This document shows, in pieces, positions 56,198 to 64,000 of a stretch of DNA of 64,000 nucleotides. The notes under the pieces were generated by a model. That model had not been told where the DNA came from. It did no database searches and worked only from the letters and a program-made list of their open reading frames with translations. The position numbers were made by a program, and so were the translations under genes. Positions within the stretch are counted from its first letter, which is position 1. Every line of letters starts with the position of its first letter. This stretch comes from Geoalkalibacter sp. (GTDB lineage Bacteria > Desulfobacterota > Desulfuromonadia > Desulfuromonadales > Geoalkalibacteraceae). The stretch is taken from NCBI RefSeq assembly GCF_030605225.1, contig NZ_JAUWAV010000008.1, positions 27,244 through 91,243 on the forward strand, written 5' to 3'.

Positions 56198-57685
56198 ATG
56201 AAGAGATTATTGGTCCTGCTTGCCGCTGTTCTGTTTTTTTTCGCCGGGCTGGCCGTCGCGCCGGCGGCGGAGGAGGACGAGGGCAATCTGAGGTTCAAGA
56301 ACCTGCCCCAGTACGGCACCTATCTGAAGAACAAGGACGATACCCAGATGACGGAGTACGGCGGGTCGGTGCCCCATGACAAGCATGACGGCATCAATCC
56401 CCTGCCCAAGGGCTACAAGCACGCCCAGCCCTATCTCAAGAACCTTTGGCTCGGCTATCCCTTCAGCTACGAGTACAAGCGCGCCCGCGGCCATACCTAC
56501 GCCATCGACGACATCTTCCACATCGACCGCGTCAACCGCTACGCCGAACAGGCGGGATTGCCCGCCACCTGCCTCAACTGCAAGGTGAACAACATTCCCC
56601 AGCAGGTCGCGGCCCAGGGTGATGCCTTCTGGTCGAGCAATTTCAACGAATACCGCTTGCAGTACAACGGCGAGAAGCACGCCATCGGCTGCACCAACTG
56701 CCATGACCCGGAAAAGCAGATGCGACTGGCCATCACCAGCATTCCCCTCGACGAGGCCCTCAAGCGCCAGGGCAAGGACTGGCGCGAAGCGTCGCGCAAC
56801 GAGATGCGCTCCCTGGTCTGCGCCCAGTGCCATGTCGAGTACTTTTTCGAGACCAAGGATCACGGCGTCGCCGCCAAGCCCCATTTCCCCTGGGATAATG
56901 GCATGAACCCCGAGCAGATCTACGAGTATTACAGCAACGGCAAGGCCGAGCGCGACGGCTTCAAGGGCCAGTTCGCCGACTGGACGCACGCCGTCTCCAA
57001 GACGCCCATGATCAAGACCCAGCATCCCGAGTACGAGATGTTCTACGACAGCGTGCACGGGGCCGCCGGCGTGTCCTGCGCCGACTGCCACATGCCGCGC
57101 GTCAAGGTGGGGCCGGCGACCATCTCCAGCCACCACTGGACCTCGCCCCTGAAGACCGACGAAGGCATCAAGGAGTCGTGCCTGGGCTGTCACGCCGACA
57201 AAACCCCCGAATTCATGCGCACCCGCGTCGAGTACCATCAGGCGAAAACCTGGCGGCAGCTCAATATCGCCCAGGAAAAATCGGTGCGCGCCCATGAGGC
57301 GGTGCGTCAGGCCATGGAATATCCCGGCGTCGACGAGAAGATCCTCGCCGAGGCGCGTGAGATGGTGCGCAAGGGTCAGTGGTTCTGGGATTATGTCTCC
57401 GCCGAGAACAGCGCGGGCTTCCACAATCCGACCAAGGCCCTCAACACCCTGGCCTTCTCCCAGCAGTACAGCGATGAAGCGGTGCGCCTGGCGATCCGCG
57501 CCACCAATTACGCCATCGCCGCGAGCCTCGACAAGCCCATCCAGGAGCTGGTGCCGCCCATCATGGAGCACAGTCGCAAGCTGCAGCAGAGTCAGGAACA
57601 CCTCGACAGCCATGTGTGGCTCAAGTACCTGCCCAAGTTCCCCGAGGCCGAGCTGGTGTGGGACGGTTATGAGCGCCTGCGCTGA
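56198..57685 (+). CDS. nrfA: Cytochrome c nitrite reductase catalytic subunit NrfA
   Basis: The 495-residue protein has a signal peptide (about 1-24) and five haem sites. The first is the NrfA-specific CLNCK (125-129), where lysine binds the active-site iron. The others are CTNCH (165-169), CAQCH (208-212), CADCH (about 305) and CLGCH (about 342). KTQHPEYE and further His motifs for the catalytic pocket are present. It reduces nitrite to ammonium by six electrons in the periplasm, and some forms act on NO or sulfite. ATG 56198 has GAGGAG upstream; an ATG-like start nine codons earlier is rejected. nrfH follows. Confidence 0.96.
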   Translation: MKRLLVLLAAVLFFFAGLAVAPAAEEDEGNLRFKNLPQYGTYLKNKDDTQMTEYGGSVPHDKHDGINPLPKGYKHAQPYLKNLWLGYPFSYEYKRARGHTYAIDDIFHIDRVNRYAEQAGLPATCLNCKVNNIPQQVAAQGDAFWSSNFNEYRLQYNGEKHAIGCTNCHDPEKQMRLAITSIPLDEALKRQGKDWREASRNEMRSLVCAQCHVEYFFETKDHGVAAKPHFPWDNGMNPEQIYEYYSNGKAERDGFKGQFADWTHAVSKTPMIKTQHPEYEMFYDSVHGAAGVSCADCHMPRVKVGPATISSHHWTSPLKTDEGIKESCLGCHADKTPEFMRTRVEYHQAKTWRQLNIAQEKSVRAHEAVRQAMEYPGVDEKILAEAREMVRKGQWFWDYVSAENSAGFHNPTKALNTLAFSQQYSDEAVRLAIRATNYAIAASLDKPIQELVPPIMEHSRKLQQSQEHLDSHVWLKYLPKFPEAELVWDGYERLR

Positions 57686-57760
57686 GCGCGGCAACGAAGA
57701 GGCTGCATCACCAAGACAGGGGAGCGGCGGCCCGGCTGTCCTCCCTTCAAGGGAGTCCAT

Positions 57761-58234
57761 ATGAAGAACCTGAGCCCCAACGCACTGATCATCTTGGGCG
57801 TGATCGCCTTGATCGTCATTGTGGGCGTAGGCTGGGGAGCCGCCAAGCAGACCTCCAAGGAGAGTTTCTGCGTGACCTGCCACGCCTACGAGAAAGTTTC
57901 CTGGGATCACGGCAAGCATCCCGACATCGGCTGCATCGCCTGCCACACCAAGGGGGTGATCCGCGACAAGACCGCCGGCATGCGCAAGGTCTTTCTCACC
58001 CTGACCGACCAGGTGGACCCGCATCGCAGCAATCTGCCCAGCTACAAGGACAAGATCAACGACAACTGCATCGCCTGCCACATGACCAAGGAAAAACTCG
58101 ATCTCATGCCCTTTTTCAAGGAGCGCCACGACGAGTACCGCAAGCATTCGCCGACCTGCATGGGCTGCCATGAGGCCGGCCATGTGGTCAAGCTGCGCGA
58201 TCTGCGCCGTCCCGAGGTACTGTACAAGCAATAA
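57761..58234 (+). CDS. nrfH: NrfH-type membrane tetrahaem cytochrome (NapC/NirT family)
   Basis: The 157-residue protein has a single N-terminal membrane helix (about 8-28) and four haem motifs: CVTCH (37-41), CIACH (58-62), CIACH (about 105) and CMGCH (about 138). It should take electrons from menaquinol and pass them to NrfA. The gene follows nrfA by 75 bases, the reverse of the usual nrfH-nrfA order. The first haem motif is CVTCHAYE, not the family's CxxCHxM, so the methionine usually linked to the haem-1 iron is replaced by tyrosine. AAGGGAG lies upstream. Confidence 0.9.
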   Translation: MKNLSPNALIILGVIALIVIVGVGWGAAKQTSKESFCVTCHAYEKVSWDHGKHPDIGCIACHTKGVIRDKTAGMRKVFLTLTDQVDPHRSNLPSYKDKINDNCIACHMTKEKLDLMPFFKERHDEYRKHSPTCMGCHEAGHVVKLRDLRRPEVLYKQ

Positions 58235-58261
58235 CCCGCTCTCTCCCGCGGGCTGTCGCCA

Positions 58262-58311
58262 CGCCCGGAATCCTTGCGGCTGAAGCCGCGCGGATTCCGG
58301 GCGATTTTTTT
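58262..58311 (+). terminator. Intrinsic terminator after nrfH
   Basis: CGCCCGGAATCC (58262-58273) pairs with GGATTCCGGGCG (58292-58303). An inner GCGGC-TGAA-GCCGC stem extends the hairpin, and a T-run follows to 58311. Confidence 0.92.
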
Positions 58312-58408
58312 GTGGGTCCGCCATTCCGCGCTTTCCATCGTCGGCGGACATGGTAAACTGGCGCCTTGCCGTGGAAATACGGCCAACCTTTCGCCCCCAG
58401 GGAGCGCC

Positions 58409-59890
58409 ATGAATCCCCCACTCAAAGTTCTCATCGCCGCCTCCGAAGCCGTGCCCTTCGCCAAAACCGGCGGGCTCGCCGATGTCGCCGGGGTTTTGCC
58501 CCGCCACCTTGCGCAACTGGGTTGCGACGTGCGCCTGGTGCTGCCGCGCTATTACCGCATCGACAAGGCCAAGCTCTCTCTGACCCGCCTACCCGGGGTG
58601 CTGAGCGTCTTCATGGGCGTGCTGGGCAACCAGTACGGCGCCGTCTACGAAGGACGCATGCCGGGTTGCGACGTTCCGGTCTATTTCATCGAGCACGAAG
58701 GCTATTTCGGCCGCGACGGCCTCTACGAGGTCAACGGCGAGGCCTATGCCGACAACGACCTGCGCTTCACCTTCTTCTCCAAGGCGTGCCTGGAACTCTG
58801 CCGCCTGCTGGATTTTTCCCCCGATCTGATCCATGTGCATGACTGGCATACGGCCGTCATTCCCGTGCTGCTCAACACCGTCTATAGCCGCGACCCGCAC
58901 GTGGGCCGCGCCGCCAGCCTGCTCACCGTGCACAACCTGCAGCATCAGGGCTGGGCCTTCAAGGGGCTGATGGATGTGCTGGGCATCGGCTGGAAGCATT
59001 TCAACTACCTGGAACTTGAAATGAACGACCAGGTCAATCTGCTCAAGGGCGGTCTCTATCACGCCACGCGGATCTGCACCGTGAGCGAGGGCTACGCGCG
59101 CGAGATTCAGACGCCCGAGTACGGCGAGGGACTCGACGGCGTGCTGCGCGACTGCGCCTGGAAGCTCTCGGGCATTCTCAACGGTGTCGATTACAGCGAA
59201 TGGAATCCCGAAACCGATCCGCATCTGGCGGCCAATTACTCGGCGGCGGATCTTCGCGGCAAGGCCCGGTGCAAGAAGGATCTGCAGAAGCTCTTCGGCC
59301 TTCCCGCGCGTCCCAAGGTGCCACTCATCGGCCTGGTGTCGCGCCTGGTCAAGCAAAAGGGCATCGACGTGCTGGCCGCCGCCATGCCGCGCATCCTCTC
59401 CCTCGATCTGCAGTTCGTGCTGGTGGGCAACGGCGAGCCCTGGAGCCATTTTTACTTCGGCGACATCGCCATCGCCCATCCGCAAAAATTCGCCTGCTTC
59501 ATCGGCTACGACGATGTTCGCGCCCACAAGGTCGAAGCGGGCGCCGATTTCTTTCTCATGCCCTCGCGCTTTGAGCCCTGCGGGCTCAACCAGATGTACA
59601 GCCTGCGCTACGGCACCCCGCCCATCGTGCGCGCCACCGGTGGCCTCGACGACAGCGTCGAGAACTTCGAGCCCGCTACCCGGCGCGGCACCGGCTTCAA
59701 GTTCGGCGATCTCACCCCCGGCGCGCTCTTTGACACCATCGGCTGGGCGGTGCATACCTACTACAACGATCCCAAGGGCATGGCCGCCCTGATTCAGAAC
59801 GGCATGGCCCAGCGCTTCAGCTGGGAAGAGGCGGCGCGCCGTTATCTGGAGCTCTACCTGCGCACGGTGGCGCCGCGGGTGGGGTGGTGA
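58409..59890 (+). CDS. glgA: Glycogen synthase (ADP-glucose type, GT5)
   Basis: The 493-residue enzyme begins with KVLIAASEAVPFAKTGGLADV (in part), where KTGGLADV (K19 onward) binds ADP-glucose. It has IHVHDWHTAV and the C-terminal PSRFEPCGLNQMYSLRYG with the acceptor and donor residues. It extends alpha-1,4-glucan from ADP-glucose. ATG 58409 has AGGGAG upstream. No other glycogen genes are near. Length is typical of bacterial GlgA. Confidence 0.95.
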   Translation: MNPPLKVLIAASEAVPFAKTGGLADVAGVLPRHLAQLGCDVRLVLPRYYRIDKAKLSLTRLPGVLSVFMGVLGNQYGAVYEGRMPGCDVPVYFIEHEGYFGRDGLYEVNGEAYADNDLRFTFFSKACLELCRLLDFSPDLIHVHDWHTAVIPVLLNTVYSRDPHVGRAASLLTVHNLQHQGWAFKGLMDVLGIGWKHFNYLELEMNDQVNLLKGGLYHATRICTVSEGYAREIQTPEYGEGLDGVLRDCAWKLSGILNGVDYSEWNPETDPHLAANYSAADLRGKARCKKDLQKLFGLPARPKVPLIGLVSRLVKQKGIDVLAAAMPRILSLDLQFVLVGNGEPWSHFYFGDIAIAHPQKFACFIGYDDVRAHKVEAGADFFLMPSRFEPCGLNQMYSLRYGTPPIVRATGGLDDSVENFEPATRRGTGFKFGDLTPGALFDTIGWAVHTYYNDPKGMAALIQNGMAQRFSWEEAARRYLELYLRTVAPRVGW

Positions 59891-60016
59891 AGGCGGGCGG
59901 GTGCGTCGAAAAACTTTACAGATGGTTGTCGGCGAATTTTACATGTTTGCAAGGTTTATTGTGGGAATTTGCTTATTGAAGGGGTGGGGAGAGTTTTGAA
60001 GAAGATTTTTTGCGTC

Positions 60017-60034
60017 GGGACAAATCTTTGTTCC
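60017..60034 (+). promoter_or_regulatory. Inverted repeat upstream of the PEP-CTERM promoter (possible activator site)
   Basis: GGGACAAA (60017-60024) and TTTGTTCC (60027-60034) form an inverted repeat with one G-T pair, 54 bases before the -24 element. Such a position would suit an enhancer-binding site. The 9-base core TTTGTTCCG also occurs near the other two sigma-54-type sites. Confidence 0.4.
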
Positions 60035-60087
60035 GGCGTTGTTTTTTGTGAACCGGCCCGTGCGGCGTTTTTTTCTCCCAAGCCCGA

Positions 60088-60103
60088 TGGCATCGGCCTT
60101 GCT
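60088..60103 (+). promoter_or_regulatory. Sigma-54-type -24/-12 promoter of the PEP-CTERM gene
   Basis: TGGCATCGGCCTTGCT matches TGGCAC-N5-TTGCT except at one base. The start point near 60114 gives a leader of about 52 bases. Sigma-54 control of PEP-CTERM genes through PrsR-type regulators is known in related bacteria. Confidence 0.75.
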
Positions 60104-60165
60104 TAAGGGAGCACATTGGGGGAAAGGCTCCCGGTCCATCAACACATCTCCTTGGAGAACATGCG

Positions 60166-60738
60166 ATGAAGCGATTTCAATTATTTCTGGGCACGTTGGT
60201 TCTGGTTTTGGGTTTGAGCGGGGCGGCGTGGGCGATTCCCATGACGCACGTCGATACAGTGACTTTCAGCAGCGGCAACGTGTTGAGCGGAACAGGGACT
60301 TTTGCCTGGACCCACGCTCTGCCGGCGGATTTCGTGGTTCCTCCGGATGTGGTCACCAGCGCTGACTTAGTGATCACCGCGAGACGGGCCGTTGGCGGCA
60401 ACGATATTGTTTCCGTGGTCAATTTCGGGCAACTTGGCGCGTTGATCGCCGGGACAGGCAATAGTGACGCGAACACAACCTTCGATCTTGATGGCTTGGG
60501 CGTATTTTCGGCGGGCTGGGCCATGGGGCAGCCCCTGCAGCTTTCCCTCGCCTATGTGCAGGGCACGGGAGCCAATAATACCCTGACCATGGTGTCCTCG
60601 GTTTTCACCCTCAACTACGAGCGGACGGGAACGGGTACCGATGATCCTCCGGTCGCCCCCGTGCCCGAGCCGTCCACCCTCTTGCTGTTGGGCGCCGGCC
60701 TGCTGGGTGTGGTTGCGCTGCGCCGGCGCAATAAGTAA
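60166..60738 (+). CDS. PEP-CTERM sorted exported protein
   Basis: The 190-residue protein has an N-terminal signal peptide (about 1-22) and a C-terminal PEP-CTERM sorting signal: VPEPSTLLLLG, a hydrophobic helix and RRRNK at the end. Between them is a beta-rich, Thr/Asn/Val-rich domain with few charged residues. Such proteins are processed by an exosortase and sent to the surface or extracellular matrix, often along with exopolysaccharide. No exosortase is in this window. GGAGAA lies eight bases before the ATG. A sigma-54-type promoter and a good terminator flank it, so it is probably a single-gene unit. Confidence 0.9.
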   Translation: MKRFQLFLGTLVLVLGLSGAAWAIPMTHVDTVTFSSGNVLSGTGTFAWTHALPADFVVPPDVVTSADLVITARRAVGGNDIVSVVNFGQLGALIAGTGNSDANTTFDLDGLGVFSAGWAMGQPLQLSLAYVQGTGANNTLTMVSSVFTLNYERTGTGTDDPPVAPVPEPSTLLLLGAGLLGVVALRRRNK

Positions 60739-60755
60739 AGAATTTAGCTTTCAAT

Positions 60756-60802
60756 GGAAACGGCGCCGGAGTCCTCGTGACCCCGGCGCCGTTTCCTTTT
60801 TT
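60756..60802 (+). terminator. Intrinsic terminator after the PEP-CTERM gene
   Basis: A 14-base stem, GGAAACGGCGCCGG (60756-60769) and CCGGCGCCGTTTCC (60783-60796), is followed by T6. Confidence 0.92.
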
Positions 60803-60847
60803 ACGCGGCGTTGAACATCTTCCCCTGTCGGATTTCTTTACACCTCC

Positions 60848-63829
60848 TCAACTCCCCAGCCATTTGTCAAGCATCTCGAACAACTGATCGAAATACACCG
60901 GTTTGGTGAGAAAATCATCCATGCCCGCGGCGAGGCAGCGTTTGCGGTCTTCTTCGAAGGCGCCCGCCGTCAGGGCGATGATGGGCAGACGCGGGCGGTT
61001 GTTGTCCTGTTCCCAGCGCCGCAGGAGGGTGGTGGCTTCATAGCCGTCCATGATGGGCATCTGGCAGTCCATGAGGATGAGTTCGGGCGGTTCGGCGCCG
61101 GTGAGCAGGGCAAGGGCTTCCTCGCCGTTTTCCGCTTGATCAACGGCAAAGCCGCGTTTGCCGAGCAGGCCCGTGAGCAGCTTGCGATTGAGCAGGTGGT
61201 CATCGACCACCAGAATCCGGCCCCTCTCCCTTGGCGCGGAGGTCTCGCCGGTCGCCACCTGCACTTGGTCGGCGGCCTGGCTCCGGAGATCGTCGGCATC
61301 GGCCAAGCGCACGCGCACGCTGAACCAGAAGGTCGAACCCTGCCCCGGGGCGCTGGAGCAGCCGACCTCCCCGCCCATCAGGGTTGCGAGATTGCGCACG
61401 ATGGACAGGCCGAGGCCCGAGCCGCCATGGGCGCGCGTATCCGAATCGTCGATCTGGGTGAAGGGTTTGAACAGGAGGCGCTGCTGGTCCTCCGCAACGC
61501 CGACGCCGCTGTCTCGCACGGAGAAGCGCAGCACGGCGCTTTGGCCGTCGCCCTCGAGTTCCTCGACGTCGACGTGGATGCTCCCCTGGTTGGTGAATTT
61601 AATGGCATTGCTGATCAGGTTGGAGAGCATCTGGCGCAGGCGAAAAGCGTCGCACCAGTAGGCCTGGGGAGCGCGGGTCGCCGGGCGTGCTTCCAGGCGC
61701 AGACCTTTGGTTTGGGCGAGTTGCGCGAAGAGAGCGACGCTCTCCTGGAGCAGTTGCGCGGGGTCGCAGGGTCTTTCATTGAGAACGAGCTTGCCGGCCT
61801 CGACCTTGGACAGATCGAGAATGTCGTTGAGCAAAACCAACAGGGTCTGTCCGGAATCGAGAATCGTTTGCGCGCACTCTTGTCGCTCGGCGGACGTGAT
61901 CTCGGGCATCTTGAGCATCTGCGCCATGCCGAGGATGCCGTTGAGGGGTGTGCGGATCTCGTGGGACATGGTGGCCAGAAAACGGCTTTTCGCCAGGTTG
62001 GCGCTTTCGGCGTCGGTCTTGGCCTGGCGCAGTTCCTCCTCCTGGCGCTTGCGCTCGCTGATGTCGAGAAAGATAGTGGCGAAGCGGCCGGGCTTGGGCA
62101 TGTAAACGCTGACTTCAAAATGCTTTCCCAGGGCGCCGCTGAAATTTTCAAAGCGCAGGGGCTCTCCGCCGAGGGCTACCCGGCCGTAGGTTTGGATCCA
62201 GAAGGGTTCGGTTTCGGGCATGACTTCCCGCACGGTGCGGCCGAGAATCGCCTCGGCCTTGAGGCCGGTCAGTTGTTCAAAGGCGGGGTTGATCTGGAGA
62301 AAGCGGTAATCACAGGGCCGACCCTCCGTGTCGAGGAGGATTTCATGCTCGGCGAAGCCGACGGCCATGTTTTCAAAAAGATTGCGGTAGTTGTTTTCGC
62401 TGGCGCGCAGGGCCTCCTCGGCCAGCTTGCGTTCGGTGATGTCCTGAACGATGCCGCGCGAGACCAGGGGCGTGCCGTCCTCGCTGAAAGTCGTCGAGCA
62501 GCGCTCATGCACAAAGCGGATGCGCCCGTCGGGAAAACGCAGGCGATGCACGATGTCGTAAGGCTGGCGATCTTTCAGGGATTGGGTGTAGGCCTGGTTC
62601 ACCAGATCGCGGTCCTCGGGATGAATGGCGTCGAGGAATGCCTCATAGGAGGGCGTGAAGCGGTCGGGATCGATCTCGAAAATATGGAAAATTTCTAGTG
62701 ACCAGTGCAGTCGGTTGGTGGTGAGATCGAGTTCCCAGTTGCCGATGCGCGCCATTTTCTGGGCTTCGTTGAGAAGCCCTTCGCTGAGTCGCAAGGCGGC
62801 TTGCGCGGCGCGCATGCGGCGATGATTGACGGTCAGGACGATGAGCAGCAGGCTGCCGCAGGCTGTGCCGAAAGCAAAAAGGATCAGCAGCCCGCCGTGT
62901 TTGGTTTGAATATCCTGCCAGGTGAATTGGGGCGGCGCATCAAAGGGGGGTAGGCGCAGGGTTTCGAGCAGGTTGCGCACCGGTTCGTAATTGTAGGGGA
63001 CGGTAAAGCCGTGGATGCCGAGAGCCGCGGCGGTCTCGCCGCCGTGGGGCAGGGCGAGAAGCGCCGAGGCGACACGCGCCGCCAGGGCGTCATCGACCTG
63101 GGGCATGGCCGCGATGGGCCACTCGGGATACAGGGGCGTGGAGAGTCGATGGGGAAAGTCGGGTGCGGCCTGTTCGTTGAGAATCCTCAGGCGCGCGGGC
63201 GCCACGCGCCCCTCGCGCAGCAGGGCCTCATAAAGACCGCTGCGCACGAAGGCGGCATCGGCTCGCCCTTCGAGCAGGGCTTCGACGGCGCGATCGTGGG
63301 GCATGCCCGTTTCCACGATCTTGATGTCGCGCGGCACCCGCAGCCCGGCGCGCGCCAGGGCATGGGCTTGCATCTGGTAGCCGCCCAGGGAGCCCAGGGC
63401 GGGGGTAGCGATGCGCTTGCCTTTCAAATCCTTCAAGCTTTGCAGGCGCCGGTCGTCGGCGGGCACCAGGATGACGCCGCCGAAACCCTTGACCGGGACG
63501 CCCTCCACCAGATTGATCTGGCTGGCCAGGGGCGAGGAAAGACCCGCGCGCTGGGCGATGAGGACATAATGGGCGGGGTTGGTGAGAACCAGATCGACTT
63601 CGCGGCGTTGCACGGCTTCTTCCAGCCCGTCGTAGTCGAAGGATTTGAGACGCACCTCGACTTCCGGCAACTGTCCCTGCAGATACTCCACCAGGGGCAT
63701 CCAGCGCGCCTCGACCTGCGGGGCCGGCCGAAAGGCCAAGATGCCCAGGGTCAGGTGATACTCCGCCTGCGCCGACTTGGCTGGAAGGAGCCAAAGGGTC
63801 AGAAGTAGAAGGAAGAAGGTTGGTTTCAT
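60848..63829 (-). CDS. Hybrid sensor histidine kinase with periplasmic PhnD-like domain, PAS domains and receiver
   Basis: A 993-residue protein. A signal peptide (about 1-22) precedes a phosphonate/oxyanion-binding-like (PhnD) periplasmic domain (about 25-300), then a membrane helix (about 315-335), and two PAS domains (about 360-470 and 490-600). Next come a HisKA with TMSHEIRTPLNGIL, a HATPase_c with NLISNAIKFTN, DSGVGVAEDQ and GGSGLGLSIV, and a C-terminal receiver with VVDDHLLNRKLL, LILMDCQMPIMDGYEA and FLTKPVY. It would sense a periplasmic ligand and phosphorylate its own receiver. Its downstream partner and ligand are unknown. The ATG at 63829 matches the signal peptide. Confidence 0.9.
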   Translation of the reverse strand: MKPTFFLLLLTLWLLPAKSAQAEYHLTLGILAFRPAPQVEARWMPLVEYLQGQLPEVEVRLKSFDYDGLEEAVQRREVDLVLTNPAHYVLIAQRAGLSSPLASQINLVEGVPVKGFGGVILVPADDRRLQSLKDLKGKRIATPALGSLGGYQMQAHALARAGLRVPRDIKIVETGMPHDRAVEALLEGRADAAFVRSGLYEALLREGRVAPARLRILNEQAAPDFPHRLSTPLYPEWPIAAMPQVDDALAARVASALLALPHGGETAAALGIHGFTVPYNYEPVRNLLETLRLPPFDAPPQFTWQDIQTKHGGLLILFAFGTACGSLLLIVLTVNHRRMRAAQAALRLSEGLLNEAQKMARIGNWELDLTTNRLHWSLEIFHIFEIDPDRFTPSYEAFLDAIHPEDRDLVNQAYTQSLKDRQPYDIVHRLRFPDGRIRFVHERCSTTFSEDGTPLVSRGIVQDITERKLAEEALRASENNYRNLFENMAVGFAEHEILLDTEGRPCDYRFLQINPAFEQLTGLKAEAILGRTVREVMPETEPFWIQTYGRVALGGEPLRFENFSGALGKHFEVSVYMPKPGRFATIFLDISERKRQEEELRQAKTDAESANLAKSRFLATMSHEIRTPLNGILGMAQMLKMPEITSAERQECAQTILDSGQTLLVLLNDILDLSKVEAGKLVLNERPCDPAQLLQESVALFAQLAQTKGLRLEARPATRAPQAYWCDAFRLRQMLSNLISNAIKFTNQGSIHVDVEELEGDGQSAVLRFSVRDSGVGVAEDQQRLLFKPFTQIDDSDTRAHGGSGLGLSIVRNLATLMGGEVGCSSAPGQGSTFWFSVRVRLADADDLRSQAADQVQVATGETSAPRERGRILVVDDHLLNRKLLTGLLGKRGFAVDQAENGEEALALLTGAEPPELILMDCQMPIMDGYEATTLLRRWEQDNNRPRLPIIALTAGAFEEDRKRCLAAGMDDFLTKPVYFDQLFEMLDKWLGS

Positions 63830-63916
63830 GCGCCACCGATGATCGTGATGAAAAATAATAACTCAACTTTCGCACCGCCCAATGCGGTGATAAGGGCCCG
63901 AAACTGCGTTGATCTT

Positions 63917-64000
63917 TTAGATTTTAGCGGTCGGAAGCAGCAAAGAGCGTCGCATTAAGCCCGGGATTTGCTGCATAAAGGCCTCCAGCATCGCCTGAAT
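63917..64000 (-). CDS. C-terminal end of an unknown coding frame cut by the window edge
   Basis: The minus strand is open from base 64000 for 27 codons, ending at TAA (63919-63917). The visible tail runs from IQAMLEAFMQQIPG to LLLPTAKI, which looks like real protein, but it is too short to identify. It lies 87 bases upstream of the hybrid kinase on the same strand. Confidence 0.35.
   Translation of the reverse strand: MQAMLEAFMQQIPGLMRRSLLLPTAKI

Noticed and set aside
56207..58516. A 769-codon minus-strand frame over nrfA-nrfH
   Set aside because: The haem-binding motifs are read on the plus strand, and the antisense frame has no domain.

Overview
The window is high-GC DNA, densely packed with genes that often overlap at ATGA or GTGA junctions. 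It most likely comes from a Desulfuromonadales-type deltaproteobacterium (Geobacter, Desulfuromonas or Geoalkalibacter kin). That placement is an inference. It rests on multihaem cytochromes (a pentahaem NrfA with CXXCK, an NrfH, a trihaem cytochrome), an ileS-lspA-DksA-like cluster, several sigma-54-type promoters, a PEP-CTERM protein, TamAB/Pal outer-membrane genes and a PhnD-like hybrid kinase. No phage, insertion sequence, CRISPR array or rRNA was seen. One tRNA, tRNA-Ala(CGC), was found.

Layout. 1-7.5 kb: the end of an EAL c-di-GMP phosphodiesterase; an AttEFGH-like ABC exporter with a secreted lipocalin-like protein; a degenerate-receiver PP2C phosphatase; the Pal lipoprotein; and a small unknown exported protein behind a MerR-style promoter. 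7.6-15.2 kb: a mini HTH protein; tesA divergent from ybbAP with overlapping start codons; a radical-SAM protein and a DUF4130 protein (a predicted DNA-repair pair) flanking a D-2-hydroxyacid dehydrogenase; tRNA-Ala. 15.3-21.7 kb: a GAF-domain histidine kinase; ileS-lspA-DksA-like; a ribbon-helix-helix protein behind a sigma-54-type site.

22.2-34.9 kb is the most striking region: 15 same-strand genes, nearly all overlapping. Seven encode a complete Mrp Na+/H+ antiporter (mrpABCDEFG). The next eight follow the gene order of the membrane arm of Mbh-type hydrogenases (E, F, G, DUF4040-MnhB fusion, C, D) plus two more antiporter-like subunits, with no hydrogenase genes in the window. A terminator-like hairpin sits right at the predicted 5' end of the transcript.

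35-48 kb: an outer-membrane barrel; a ferric-reductase-like flavoprotein with a structured leader; tamA-tamB; a convergent MoxR-DUF58-transglutaminase operon; folK; a small metal-binding-type protein; a trihaem cytochrome. 48-52 kb: transaldolase; a tiny Sm-like protein; sucCD behind a sigma-54-type promoter; zupT. 52.2-55.6 kb: a purK-purE-sbtA-sbtB-HTH operon that couples a bicarbonate-consuming purine step to a bicarbonate transporter and its PII-like partner. 56.2-58.2 kb: nrfA-nrfH, in the reverse of the usual order. 58.4-64 kb: glgA, a PEP-CTERM protein behind a sigma-54-type promoter, a large PhnD/PAS hybrid kinase, and the tail of one more frame at the window edge.
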